Positions 42,817-52,027 of a stretch of DNA of 64,000 nucleotides are shown in pieces; within the stretch, counting starts at the first letter, position 1, and every line of letters starts with the position of its first letter. The notes below the pieces were generated by a model. That model searched no databases. It was not told where the DNA came from and saw nothing but the letters and a program-made list of their open reading frames with translations. The DNA is from Liquorilactobacillus sicerae (GTDB lineage: Bacteria; Bacillota; Bacilli; Lactobacillales; Lactobacillaceae), in contig NZ_JAHAVQ010000011.1 in NCBI RefSeq assembly GCF_029916425.1, positions 17,630-81,629 of the forward strand, in the 5' to 3' direction. The position numbers and the translations under genes are program-made.

Positions 42817-43635
42817 TTAGAAAAGCCAAAAATGTTTCTTCTTTTTGGTTTCAACTTTTGAATATCCTCGAGCTAATACTGGATCGCCATTTAAGAGGTT
42901 CTCAGCATTTTGCTCATACTCATCAACAGAATTTTGTCCATGCCGCTCGCGCAATTTGACCATCGCTTCACGTAAAGCAAACTGTCTTCCCTTTAAAGCA
43001 TGCGCATCGGAAGCAAAAACCTGAACTAACCGATGATCAACTAATTTTTCCGAAATTTCCTGAACATGTTGTCCAAAACCACCAATATAACTAGTCGCAG
43101 TCAACTGTGCTAAAGCACCTTCACTAATAAAATCATACAAAAGATTCAAGTTTTCTTGAATACCATGATTACGTTCTGGATGAACAATTACCGGAGTTGT
43201 CCCCAATTTACGAATTTCAAAAAACAAACGCTTAGCATATTCAGGAAGACTTCCATGCGGAAATTCGATTAACATATAATTCTTTTGCTCGTCAATTCCC
43301 AACAAGTCATCATATTTTTCAATCAGATCACCATTAATGTGAACCTCTTGCCCGGGAAAAATTTGTAAAGGAATCTGATGTTGGTCAAGTTCCTGTTGAA
43401 ACTTTTCAACTGCCTGAAGCACATCAGTTTTGTGATTGACATAATCACCATCTAAATGATGAGGAGTTGCTAAAATGTGTGTTATCCCTTCAGAAACCGC
43501 CATCTCCGCTAATTTTAACGAATGTTCTAAATCAGGTGATCCATCATCAATACCCGGCAAGAGGTGACAATGCAAATCAATGAGCTTGCCGCTTTTTGTC
43601 AGTTTTGCCATAGTATCCGTAGCCATAGTAACCAT
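42817..43635 (-). CDS. cpsB: tyrosine-protein phosphatase of the PHP family
   Basis: A 272-residue metal-dependent PHP phosphatase that removes phosphate from the CpsD tyrosine kinase. The four PHP motifs are visible: DLHCHLLPGIDDGS, LATPHHLDG, GQEVHINGD and VIVHPERNHG, plus FASDAHALKGR. The start at 43635 (MVTMATDTMAKL) has GGAGG eight bases upstream, encoded within the glycine-rich end of cpsD, so it overlaps that gene by 59 bases. This protects the phosphatase start even though cpsD is interrupted. Confidence 0.9.
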   Translation of the reverse strand: MVTMATDTMAKLTKSGKLIDLHCHLLPGIDDGSPDLEHSLKLAEMAVSEGITHILATPHHLDGDYVNHKTDVLQAVEKFQQELDQHQIPLQIFPGQEVHINGDLIEKYDDLLGIDEQKNYMLIEFPHGSLPEYAKRLFFEIRKLGTTPVIVHPERNHGIQENLNLLYDFISEGALAQLTATSYIGGFGQHVQEISEKLVDHRLVQVFASDAHALKGRQFALREAMVKLRERHGQNSVDEYEQNAENLLNGDPVLARGYSKVETKKKKHFWLF

Positions 43636-44344
43636 AATAGCCTCCTCCACCAGCATTTTCAACATCATTTAAAACTGTACCGATGATTTTAGCTTTAACT
43701 TGGTTAAGTGCATTAACTGAACGCTTAACAGCTTCTTTTTCGGCAACATTTTTCCGGACAACTAAAACCGTACCATCGACCTTCGTACCCAAAATTTAGG
43801 CGTCAGTTACCGATAATATCGGCGGAGCATCATAAATTACTAAATCAAGCTGCTCAGATAGAGCCTTGATCAAGCTATCCATTCGATGAGAACTTAATAA
43901 TTCGGCTGGATTAGGCGGAACTGGTCCACTTGGCATGACAAACAAATTATCAATTGAGGTCGCATAGATCGCTTCATTAACGTCAAATTCACGATCAGTC
44001 AAAAAATTAGTTAAACCCTTAGGATTAGAAATACTGAAGGTCGCATTGATCGTTGGACGCCGCATATCAGCATCAACTAAAAGGGTATGCAATCCCTGAT
44101 TTGCAAAAGTAACAGCTAAATTAGCCGCAATTGTTGATTTGCCTTCAGAAGCAATTGATGACGTAAGCATCAAAGTCCGATAGTTAGAATCCGCATTTGA
44201 AAATTGAATGTTCGTCCGTAACGTTTTAAACTGTTCAGAAATTACCGAACTTGGAGAAGCTGCTGTAATCATATGAACGCCATTTTCCATTGAATCAGTT
44301 GAAAGTGGTGCCTTTTTTTTACCAAGATTAAAAATATTAAGCAT
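43577..44344 (-). pseudogene. cpsD: BY-family tyrosine autokinase, interrupted by an in-frame stop
   Basis: CpsD/EpsD kinase of the polysaccharide module. The first 182 residues hold Walker A (SSIASEGKST, 62-71), Walker A' (LLVDADMRRP, 88-97) and Walker B (LDLVIYDAPP, 166-175). TAA at 43796-43798 follows SVTDA where relatives continue with QILGTKVDG; the next codons ATT TTG GGT ACG AAG remain in the same frame and complete the protein to the tyrosine-rich tail (YYGYYGYGYYG) at 43577. One C-to-T change (CAA to TAA) explains it. The tail is the autophosphorylation cluster and is lost unless read through or restarted. Confidence 0.88.
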
Positions 44345-44355
44345 AAACTATCCTC

Positions 44356-45120
44356 CTAAACCCGTCGATGTTTTGACTCTGCTTGCTGCGAGACAACCAC
44401 GCTAACTGCGTGCCGACTGGTACTGCGACTCATGTGACTGACAAATCCTAAACTCGTCAATCCTAAATCTTCGGTTAAGAATTTTTCGTCCCGAACTGAA
44501 GTATCTAACAAGTCACGCACGACAATCAAGGCAATTCCAATCAAAATACCAACAACAAAACCTATCAAAACATTCAATTTAATTATAGGTGAAACTGGAC
44601 TAGTATCAGCTTTAGCCTTGGTAACGACCGTAACATTATCAACCTTCATCATTTTCTTGATTTTTTTACTGAAAACTTTACCAATCGTATTCGCAATATC
44701 TGCAGCTGTGTAAGCGTTGGTATCGGTAACTGTTACACTAACTACCTGTGAATTAGTTTCATTAGAAATCGAAACTGCACTTTCTAAATCAGCTAAGCTT
44801 CCTGCATAATTATCTTGCTGCTTAACCTGCTTTAACACGGGAGACAAAATTACCGGTTTAGTCAAAACATCCTTATAAGTATTGATCGCCTGTAAGTCAG
44901 CTTGCTGGACATTATACTGCAATGCACTATTATCAACTTTTTGGTTTACTAATAAATCAATTGTTGCACTATATTTAGGAGTCATAAAAATGAATGAAAC
45001 ACCTAAAGCTATTAGAATTCCAATAACTCCCCAGGCAATGATTCCCCAGATATTTTTCCATAATAATTTGACAAGTTGTCTTAAATCAATAACTGTCTCG
45101 TTGTTTGTTTCCTCACTCAT
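44356..45120 (-). CDS. cpsC: polysaccharide chain-length/kinase adaptor (Wzz family)
   Basis: A 254-residue membrane protein with two helices (about 26-46 and 185-205) bracketing an extracellular domain, the Wzz/CpsC topology. It recruits and activates the CpsD kinase and helps control polymer length. VDNVTVVTKAKADTSPVSPIIKLN marks the second helix approach (P-rich box). Second gene of the LCP-cpsC-cpsD-cpsB set. Confidence 0.9.
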   Translation of the reverse strand: MSEETNNETVIDLRQLVKLLWKNIWGIIAWGVIGILIALGVSFIFMTPKYSATIDLLVNQKVDNSALQYNVQQADLQAINTYKDVLTKPVILSPVLKQVKQQDNYAGSLADLESAVSISNETNSQVVSVTVTDTNAYTAADIANTIGKVFSKKIKKMMKVDNVTVVTKAKADTSPVSPIIKLNVLIGFVVGILIGIALIVVRDLLDTSVRDEKFLTEDLGLTSLGFVSHMSRSTSRHAVSVVVSQQAESKHRRV

Positions 45121-45135
45121 TAACTTGCTCCTTAA

Positions 45136-46113
45136 TTATTTATTAATTTCCAAAGCCGTTTTTAAAACTTTTGTTACCTTACTCAAATTATTTTGCGATA
45201 CAACTTCATAGTCAACACCATCAATTTGTTTGCCAACTCCTTGTAGCTGGTATTGCTTAATATTGCCGGCTTGACGATAATCGGTAGCCAAGGTTTTCAT
45301 TTGAGCAAAAGTTAAATCTGTCTTTGTATTGCTTGATACTGCATTCAAGATACTACGATACTTTAGCAAATTATTGAACTTCATTCCTTTTTTAACTAGG
45401 GCTGTTATAACTTGTCGCTGCCTTAATTGACGTCCATAGTCCCCACGTGGATCTTGGTAACGCATCCGCGTGAAAGCAAGAATATTATTCTTATTGATCG
45501 AAACTATACCCTTTTTGAAGTGAAAGCCTAAATTTGTAAAGTCTAAATCATTATTTACTTCAACTGACCCAACTGCGGCTGAAAGCTGAACTAACCCTTT
45601 CATGTTCATTTCAACGTAATGATCAATCGGGATACCTAAATAACTTTGAATAGTATTCATTGCTAAACTAACACCACCGTATGAATAGGCAGCATTAATT
45701 TTATTGTTAAATCCATGCCCTTGAATTGCCACTTTAGTATCTCTTGGAATACTTACTAAAGTAGTTTCTTTTTTATCAGGATTAATAACTGCTACCATGA
45801 TCGTATCAGTACGACCACGATAAGTTCGTCCATATTCTCCCGTATCACTCCCCAATATTAAGAGAGAAAAAGGTTTTTTATTCTTAATAACAGTATTACC
45901 GTTACGCTGACTTTTATGTTTTACACTTTGATATGTAGTATCAGCAGCCTGCTTTGCATCGTGATACAATTTGTAAGCTGCTAGAGCATCAAAAATTAAA
46001 AAGATTGCTAAAAAGCCGAGTAAATATCTCCAAATCCGATTTTTACGCCGATGATGACGATGATGATTATGGCGATGATGTCTTACATCTTCATTTTTAT
46101 TCAAAAAAGTCAC
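45136..46113 (-). CDS. LCP (LytR-CpsA-Psr) family protein with histidine-rich N-terminus
   Basis: A 325-residue membrane-anchored transferase that attaches anionic glycopolymers to peptidoglycan. The LCP core is clear: LLILGSDTGEYGR, GRTDTIMVAVINPDKKE, SIPRDTKV, and LAFTRMRYQDPRGDYGRQLRQRQ. It leads the Cps regulatory module. The cytoplasmic N-terminus contains HHRHNHHRHHRRKNR, eight histidines within 14 residues before the membrane segment (about 28-48), which is unusual and could bind metal or simply be a positively charged anchor. Confidence 0.93.
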   Translation of the reverse strand: MTFLNKNEDVRHHRHNHHRHHRRKNRIWRYLLGFLAIFLIFDALAAYKLYHDAKQAADTTYQSVKHKSQRNGNTVIKNKKPFSLLILGSDTGEYGRTYRGRTDTIMVAVINPDKKETTLVSIPRDTKVAIQGHGFNNKINAAYSYGGVSLAMNTIQSYLGIPIDHYVEMNMKGLVQLSAAVGSVEVNNDLDFTNLGFHFKKGIVSINKNNILAFTRMRYQDPRGDYGRQLRQRQVITALVKKGMKFNNLLKYRSILNAVSSNTKTDLTFAQMKTLATDYRQAGNIKQYQLQGVGKQIDGVDYEVVSQNNLSKVTKVLKTALEINK

Positions 46114-46337
46114 TCCAAATCAAAAAATTTTGAAGAACATCCTTTCCAGTCAAACAAACACCAATATTATACCAATTTTTATGTTAAATTTAAACAAAAA
46201 TTTGACTGCCGCAGTAGTTTTCAAGCTAATTATTAACTTTTTCACTGAAAACTAAAAGTAAAAATTGTATTTTGTAAAAAATATTTAATATACGAAAAAT
46301 TAGCGACAATTTTATTTTTAGCTTAATTGCTTGAAAA

Positions 46338-47684
46338 TTAATCAAAATGGCGCCACTCTTTATCCATTAGAACCCGAGCTACAAATAACCCGAGCGGCAA
46401 AAATAAAATGATTAGCATTGCTTTAGTCAGCCACAGAGCACCAACACTAATGTCATTAATACCAATATTATAAACTGCACGATAAATGTAAAGTCCAGGA
46501 ACCATAATGACGATTGAAGGGACAGTTAGAGAAATTCGCGGATAGCCATTGTAATGATTAACAGCTGAAGCAATCAATCCAGCTGTTAACGCTCCACAAA
46601 AAGCAGCTGTGGCCGGTGGCATAGACGTCAATTCTGTCAATTCCAATCTTAAAGTATTTGCAATTGCCCCAATACACCCAGCTGTTGCTGCCATCTTATA
46701 GGTACTATTAAACATAATTGAAAAACCAAAGACCCCACAAAAACTAGCTGGCAATCGCAACAGCATTAATACTAACGGACTTAAACCTAAATCTATAAAA
46801 TTCTCTGGCTTAAAATGAACAGTTAAAGCAATTAGCCAACCGGTTAATGATGCTAAAATTGTAATCATTAGTGCATAAGTCAAACGCTCTAAGCCTGAAC
46901 GTAAATCCAATTTTGAAATATCAAGAAAACTTGTGATAAATGGAAAACCTGGAATAACAAATAACATTGAACCAATATAACCAGCTTCATGTCGTGGAGA
47001 AATTTGAAAATTGCTTTCTAATATTCGAAAAAAAATTAAATAAACTAAGCTGGCAACCGCTACTCCACATGCTAAAGCAACCAAAGTAGTAATCTTCTTT
47101 CTACCTAGTTTAGTCCGTGTCCAATTACCAATGCCCGCTCCAAAAAATGAACAAGTCATTTCAGGAATTCCACCACCAAGCAAAAAAACAAAGGCACAAC
47201 AGGCTAGGGTAGCTGCTAATCCTGAAATTTCTGGTGTATAGTTACTTGGCTTGTGCTGGATTCGATCGATTTTTTCGTGAACCTGTGTAACAGTTAAATT
47301 AGTACATTCACTGGCAAAAGAATTCGTAAAATGTTCCATCGAATTTAATTTGTCAGTATTAACGCCAGTATTGGGTAGCGATAAAGTCTGCGAATAGTTA
47401 CCTTGTGGACTGAAACATGTATATTCAATTGACATTAACCCAATATCAGCAGCACAGGTTAAGTCTAAAGAACGAGCGACTTTGTTCATTGCTTCTCGCA
47501 CTCGCCAAGCACCAGTACCGCAAGATAACATCAAAAGCCCAATTCTTCCAACTAACATAGCTTTTTCTTTGATACTAGCTTCTTTTACTGAAACTTGTTC
47601 GCTGTCAAGTAATTCCTTCCAATGAATCGTCATATGATGGTGCTTAGACAAACGATACTTGGTCCCCTTCAAATTTGCTGCCAT
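46338..47684 (-). CDS. ThrE-type threonine/serine exporter family protein
   Basis: A 448-residue fusion of the DUF1212 and DUF3815 units. The soluble N-terminal domain (LMLSCGTGAWRVREAMNKVA, about 45-64) precedes about ten membrane helices (GLAATLACCAFVFLLGGGIPE onward). ThrE-type proteins export threonine, serine or related solutes. ATG 47684 has GGGGG five bases upstream. Single gene on the minus strand. Confidence 0.88.
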   Translation of the reverse strand: MAANLKGTKYRLSKHHHMTIHWKELLDSEQVSVKEASIKEKAMLVGRIGLLMLSCGTGAWRVREAMNKVARSLDLTCAADIGLMSIEYTCFSPQGNYSQTLSLPNTGVNTDKLNSMEHFTNSFASECTNLTVTQVHEKIDRIQHKPSNYTPEISGLAATLACCAFVFLLGGGIPEMTCSFFGAGIGNWTRTKLGRKKITTLVALACGVAVASLVYLIFFRILESNFQISPRHEAGYIGSMLFVIPGFPFITSFLDISKLDLRSGLERLTYALMITILASLTGWLIALTVHFKPENFIDLGLSPLVLMLLRLPASFCGVFGFSIMFNSTYKMAATAGCIGAIANTLRLELTELTSMPPATAAFCGALTAGLIASAVNHYNGYPRISLTVPSIVIMVPGLYIYRAVYNIGINDISVGALWLTKAMLIILFLPLGLFVARVLMDKEWRHFD

Positions 47685-47748
47685 ATTTTCCCCCACTGCT
47701 TTTTAATCACTTTTTTACTTAGATGATTTATTGTTTAATTCATAATCA

Positions 47749-49113
47749 CTATTTTGTTTTCATTTCTTGATCGGACCCTTTAAAAATATTCCATAGTACG
47801 AACAAATCAATTAACAATATCGCTCCGCAAAATCCAAATCCATAATGAAAGCCCAAGAACTTGCTAGTGGAACCATCCATTGCAACAATTGCCGAAATGA
47901 TAGCTGTTCCATTTGCACCGGCAAATTGTTGAAAAGTATTAAATAAAGCATTGCCATCAGCTTGATCTTTGATGGGCAAATAACGCAATCCATTAGTCAT
48001 AATATTGGGCATGCTTAGAGACTGGCCCAAAGCAAATAAAATAAAAAGCAAAGTAATTAAAGAAACATTAAGTTGTTTAAGAAAAATCGCAAAAATAGTA
48101 ACTGTCAATGTCTGCAAAACGACACCTAGAAGAATTGGCTTCTTTGCTCCTAAACGATCAAGTAAGATCCCACCAAAGATAGTTGCTAATGCCCCCACAA
48201 GAGCTCCAGGTGCCATCGTTAAACCAGCTTGAAAAGAGGTTTGTTTAAAAAAGACTTGAACCATATTAGGAATTAAAAAAGATAATCCTAAAACAGCAAA
48301 TTGTCCGATAAAATAGCTACTTAAATGAAGGACAAAAGTTCTGCTTTTCAACATCTTCCAATTTAAAACTGGCACCGCGGTATGATGATAATGAAATTTG
48401 GTTAATCCCATTGATACAATGGCTAAAATCAAGCTGAAAGCAAAAATAAAAAGATTTGAACTCAAAAAACTGAATCCTATAATCAAAAAAGTAAAAATCA
48501 TTCCAGCTAACGACCAACCGATCAAATCAAACTTAGTCGACGACGCTAATTCTTCGATACTGATTGCTTGGCTGCCAGCGACTAGTGCAATTAAAATTAA
48601 CGGGATCATCAAAATAAAAATCCACCGCCAACCAATTGTTTCAACCAAAATGCCGCCATAAATTGGACCAATTGCTGGTGCTGTCGCCGTCACAAAGTTG
48701 CCCAACCCCATTAACATTCCAAGTTTTTGAGCTGGCGCTTTTGCTAAAATAATATTAAACATCAACGGCAAGCTAATACCCGTTCCTATACCTTGTAATA
48801 GGCGACCAACTAACAGCCACATTAAACTCGGTGCCACTGCATCTAAGCTAACACCCGCCAAAAAACATAAAGCAGCAGTCACAAAAAGCTTGCGAGCTTG
48901 AAAATTCTTATTTAAAAAAGCTGATAACGGCATCATAACCGTTAAAACTAATAAATATGAAGTTGTAATCCATTGAACTTGAGCAAAAGAAACATTAAAC
49001 AAGTTCATTAATTTAGGAAAAGTTACATTCATTGCTGTTTCAATTACCACTCCTCCGAATGATAAAATACCAGTCGAAAAGATAGCAATTGGTAATTTAA
49101 AACTTTTTTTCAC
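47749..49113 (-). CDS. MFS drug efflux transporter, DHA2 (14-TMS) family
   Basis: A 454-residue major facilitator with the DHA2 markers: FGGVVIETAMNVTFPKL in helix 1, QWITTSYLLVLTVMMPLSAF in helix 2, GRLLQGIGTGISLPLMFN (motif C region) and GPIYGGILVETIGWRWIF. Such pumps expel drugs, bile or dyes. Start is GTG 49113 with AAAGAG eight bases upstream. First of two DHA2 pumps in the window. Confidence 0.9.
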   Translation of the reverse strand: MKKSFKLPIAIFSTGILSFGGVVIETAMNVTFPKLMNLFNVSFAQVQWITTSYLLVLTVMMPLSAFLNKNFQARKLFVTAALCFLAGVSLDAVAPSLMWLLVGRLLQGIGTGISLPLMFNIILAKAPAQKLGMLMGLGNFVTATAPAIGPIYGGILVETIGWRWIFILMIPLILIALVAGSQAISIEELASSTKFDLIGWSLAGMIFTFLIIGFSFLSSNLFIFAFSLILAIVSMGLTKFHYHHTAVPVLNWKMLKSRTFVLHLSSYFIGQFAVLGLSFLIPNMVQVFFKQTSFQAGLTMAPGALVGALATIFGGILLDRLGAKKPILLGVVLQTLTVTIFAIFLKQLNVSLITLLFILFALGQSLSMPNIMTNGLRYLPIKDQADGNALFNTFQQFAGANGTAIISAIVAMDGSTSKFLGFHYGFGFCGAILLIDLFVLWNIFKGSDQEMKTK

Positions 49114-49293
49114 CAGATACACTCTTTCTTTAATTTGTCAAATTTCAGGACATACTTTTGTTATTTTAAAACAATCTTATTCATTAAGCAAATCTACCTT
49201 ATTTGAATTTCCAGTCAAATATGTCTAATTATTACAATTCCTCAAAAATTTGTTTCATCAATGAATCATTGAAAACTTTTATTGCCGATGCAA

Positions 49294-49322
49294 TTGACAT
49301 TCAAAAGCTGGTGGATTAAAAT
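49294..49322 (+). promoter_or_regulatory. promoter of the L-2-hydroxyacid dehydrogenase gene
   Basis: TTGACA (49294-49299), 17-base spacer, TAAAAT (49317-49322), 44 bases before the ATG. A near-consensus promoter with no leader structure. Confidence 0.7.
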
Positions 49323-49365
49323 ACGATTAATGTTTTCTTAATAATCTCATAGGGGAGTAATGTAA

Positions 49366-50307
49366 ATGACAAGAAAAGTTGGTGTCGTCGGATTAGGACA
49401 TGTTGGAACAGCTGTTGCAAATTATTTATTGTTTAGCGGTTTTACGGATGAACTTGTTTTAATCGACACAAATGAAAAAAAGTTGAACGCTGAGGCAACA
49501 GATTTTGCTGATGCAATGGCAAATTTGAACGCTCATACTAAAATTATGGTTAATGATTACCAAGCGTTAAAAGATGCCGATGTAGTTGTTTCTGCACTTG
49601 GAAATATCAGTTTACAGAAAGATAATAAAAAACATGATCGTTTCGTTGAATTGGCTTTTAATCAAAAAGCGGCCAAAGAAGTCGGAACCAAGATCAAAGA
49701 ATCTGGATTTAATGGAGTTTTTGTTTCAATCTCTAATCCATGTGATGTAATTACTGCTCTTTATCAAAAATTCACTGGTCTTCCAACCAATCAAGTAATT
49801 GGAACTGGAACATTACTTGATTCAGCTCGGATGAAAAAAGCCGTTGCCGAAGTTTTGCAAGTTGACCCGCGCTCGGTTTCTGGTTACAATCTGGGTGAAC
49901 ATGGCAACTCACAATTTACTGCTTGGTCAACAGTTCGCGTCTTTGATCAGCCGATTACTAAATTAGCTGATGAAAATCCAGACTTGAATCTTGACGACTT
50001 GAGTCAAAAAGTTCGTGCTGGTGGATATACCGTTTATCATGGGAAACATTATACGAATTATGGAATTGCTGCCGCAGCCGTCCATTTGACGAACGCAATT
50101 TTATCTGATTCACATGAAGAGTTACCTGCTTCTTATTATCATGCAGAATATGGAACCTATGTCTCTTCACCAATTATCGTTGGCAAAAAAGGTGTCGTCA
50201 AAGAAATCAAGCTTGATTTAACCACTGATGAACGTAAAAAGTTTGCAGAATCTGCTAAATATATCAAAGAACGGTTTGAAAAAGCTTATACTGAATTAAC
50301 AGATTAA
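49366..50307 (+). CDS. L-2-hydroxyisocaproate dehydrogenase
   Basis: A 313-residue NAD-dependent LDH-like enzyme that interconverts branched 2-oxoacids and L-2-hydroxyacids. The fold is marked by VGLGHVGTAVANYL, ISNPCDVITALYQ, IGTGTLLDSARM (active-site Arg) and GYNLGEHGNSQFTAWS (catalytic His). It matches L-HicDH of lactobacilli closely in length and motifs, including DFADAMANL where lactate dehydrogenases differ. It probably reduces 2-oxoisocaproate from leucine. It converges on the D-type enzyme next door. Confidence 0.88.
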   Translation: MTRKVGVVGLGHVGTAVANYLLFSGFTDELVLIDTNEKKLNAEATDFADAMANLNAHTKIMVNDYQALKDADVVVSALGNISLQKDNKKHDRFVELAFNQKAAKEVGTKIKESGFNGVFVSISNPCDVITALYQKFTGLPTNQVIGTGTLLDSARMKKAVAEVLQVDPRSVSGYNLGEHGNSQFTAWSTVRVFDQPITKLADENPDLNLDDLSQKVRAGGYTVYHGKHYTNYGIAAAAVHLTNAILSDSHEELPASYYHAEYGTYVSSPIIVGKKGVVKEIKLDLTTDERKKFAESAKYIKERFEKAYTELTD

Positions 50308-50317
50308 CTAATTAGCA

Positions 50318-50353
50318 TAAAAAAAGATGAAGAAGAATTCTTCATCTTTTTTT
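50318..50353. terminator. bidirectional terminator
   Basis: AAAAAAAGATGAAGAA and TTCATCTTTTTTT form a long AT-rich stem with a GAATTC loop. It lies between the convergent L- and D-hydroxyacid dehydrogenase genes. Confidence 0.78.
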
Positions 50354-50364
50354 CTACTCTAATT

Positions 50365-51339
50365 CTATTTAGCAGCCGCTTGCTGATTAGCTAAGTTCTG
50401 CCGATGAAATTCGGCCAAATGAACTGCTTGTGTAACAAATTGATGAGTATGTGCCTCATAATGATATTTTCGGCCCAGTTTAACGATATAACCATTGATG
50501 TAGTCAACTTCGGTCGGCCGATTTTTACTCATATCTTGATACATTGAAGGATAATGCAATGGCATATCAATCCGAGTATTATGATCAAGTGCTTCCATTT
50601 CCTCATCCCGACTTGAAACCAATTTGATACCAGCTCGAGCACAAACGTCATAAGCTTCATCAATCAATAAACGACCCATTTCATAAGCTCCCTTGAAATT
50701 GCCAAATTCGCCCATTTGAATTTCAAACATCGTACAAATTGTATTAATGACTGAGTTAAAAATAACTTTAGTCATTAAAGTACCAGTGAAGTCATCTGTT
50801 AATGTTGGATTCATTTGAGCCTTTTTTAATTCTTCAAACAAGCTAAGGCACATTTTATCTGGTTTTTCATTCAGCGGACACATATTCATTTTACCCGCAC
50901 CACGTTTGCCCATAAAGTCGACTTCCCCAGGGCCTGGCAAAACTGTTGCAATCAAAGCTGTCCCGCCAATAATTTTGTCGTCGTCGAAATATTGCTGCAG
51001 CTTTTCAATATGGCCCATTCCATTCATGCAAGTAAATGCATAGTGCTTTTGCCGATCAATAAAATGAGCACACCGTTTTAAATAATCTGTCAACTGCATT
51101 TGTTTAACAAAGAAGATAAACATGTCTGGATCACCTTGATAAGTTTCCGGAGTATCCAATTTAATCGGAACCAGATGCCGATCTTGATGATCACGCATTA
51201 CATAAACTCCACCTTGCTTTTTGATCTGATCAATATGCGGCTGCCAGGTATCGATGTAAGTAACTTCATTGCCAGCCTCCGCTAGCAAAATTCCATAACG
51301 TAAACCCATTGCTCCGGCACCAATTACTGTAAATTTCAT
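50365..51339 (-). CDS. ketopantoate reductase-family 2-oxoacid reductase (D-HicDH type)
   Basis: A 324-residue PanE/ApbA-fold enzyme: GAGAMGLRYGILLAEAG at the N-terminus, MTKVIFNSVINTICTMF carrying the catalytic lysine, and RPTEVDYINGYIV near the end. In lactic acid bacteria this subgroup includes D-2-hydroxyisocaproate and D-mandelate dehydrogenases rather than true ketopantoate reductase. The T-box leader and the L-HicDH neighbour both favour the hydroxyacid role. GGGGGA precedes ATG 51339. Confidence 0.82.
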   Translation of the reverse strand: MKFTVIGAGAMGLRYGILLAEAGNEVTYIDTWQPHIDQIKKQGGVYVMRDHQDRHLVPIKLDTPETYQGDPDMFIFFVKQMQLTDYLKRCAHFIDRQKHYAFTCMNGMGHIEKLQQYFDDDKIIGGTALIATVLPGPGEVDFMGKRGAGKMNMCPLNEKPDKMCLSLFEELKKAQMNPTLTDDFTGTLMTKVIFNSVINTICTMFEIQMGEFGNFKGAYEMGRLLIDEAYDVCARAGIKLVSSRDEEMEALDHNTRIDMPLHYPSMYQDMSKNRPTEVDYINGYIVKLGRKYHYEAHTHQFVTQAVHLAEFHRQNLANQQAAAK

Positions 51340-51386
51340 AAAAAAATCCCCCTATAATAATATTTTTTAAACCAAGAAAAAAAAAT

Positions 51387-51685
51387 AACGCCCTTAGTCA
51401 ATTTGACTAAGGGCGTTTCTTGCGCTGTACCACCTTATTTTCACAGTTTCTAAAAAGCTCAAAACTGTCTCATCCACGTACAGTCAATAATTATAACGAT
51501 ACGCTGACGCTTTAAGGGGCGCACCCCGTAAGAACTCACTAACTTTCGCACTTACAGCTCCAAGGCTACTTTCATTTTAACCATTATTCTTCCTTCACAC
51601 TAGCTGGAATTCACTTTAATAAAATGATTAGAACTACTTTCCTCTTCAACACGTTTTCTAATCTCGATTTAATAACTATAATTTA
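51387..51685 (-). promoter_or_regulatory. T-box riboswitch upstream of the D-2-hydroxyacid dehydrogenase
   Basis: On the minus strand a transcript from about 51673 contains GATTAGAA...TTCTAATC (8-bp stem), stem I with an AGTGTGAAGG GNTG-type loop near 51600-51620, CCTTGGAG near 51555, and the T-box core AAGGTGGTACAGCG (51436 down to 51423). The terminator AACGCCCTTAGTCAA and its perfect complement (51387-51416) precede a long T-run. Specifier by eye is ambiguous; GGTTAAAATGAAAGTAGCC offers ATG or GAA. Expression should rise when the cognate tRNA is uncharged. Confidence 0.87.
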
Positions 51686-51708
51686 CAATATTAATGACGA
51701 CTTGTCAA
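51680..51708 (-). promoter_or_regulatory. promoter of the second T-box leader
   Basis: TTGACA (51703-51708), 17-base spacer, TAAATT (51680-51685) on the minus strand. Confidence 0.7.
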
Positions 51709-51763
51709 TAAGATTGTAAAAATAAATTTACTTTTTCGTTATAACTGAGCAAAATCATCCAAT

Positions 51764-52027
51764 TTATTCAAGTTTAGCTGATAAGTCTTCTTTTAAATCA
51801 GTCATCGATTCCTTAAGCTGACCTTTTCCTTCTTCTAAGTTACCGCCAATTTTTTCCCCAGGATCACCAGTAATGGCCCCTTTAACTTGTTTAGCTTTGC
51901 CTGCCACTTGATCAGATAAACTGTCGATCCGTTCGTTGATTGTTGATAACTTGTCTTTATCTTGAAAAATTAAATACCCCAAAGCAACATTTGCAGCTAA
52001 GCTAAGACCTAATACTAAGTTTTTCAT
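51764..52027 (-). CDS. small membrane-anchored CsbD/YtxH-like protein
   Basis: An 87-residue protein with an N-terminal membrane or signal-anchor segment (MKNLVLGLSLAANVALGYLIF) followed by a charged helical tail, GKAKQVKGAITGDPGEKIGGNLEEGKGQLKE, resembling the CsbD stress-protein pattern. It overlaps the upstream asp23 gene by four bases and is the last gene of the amaP-asp23 operon. Function unknown; probably envelope-stress related by context. Confidence 0.72.
   Translation of the reverse strand: MKNLVLGLSLAANVALGYLIFQDKDKLSTINERIDSLSDQVAGKAKQVKGAITGDPGEKIGGNLEEGKGQLKESMTDLKEDLSAKLE

Noticed and set aside
43577..43792. Separate small gene encoding a glycine/tyrosine-rich peptide
   Set aside because: It is the same frame as cpsD after the stop, has only a TTG start without a ribosome site, and aligns as the kinase tail.
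46051..46236. Met/Ile-rich plus-strand frame opposite the LCP gene
   Set aside because: It is the antisense shadow of the histidine-rich N-terminus of a real gene and has no ribosome site.
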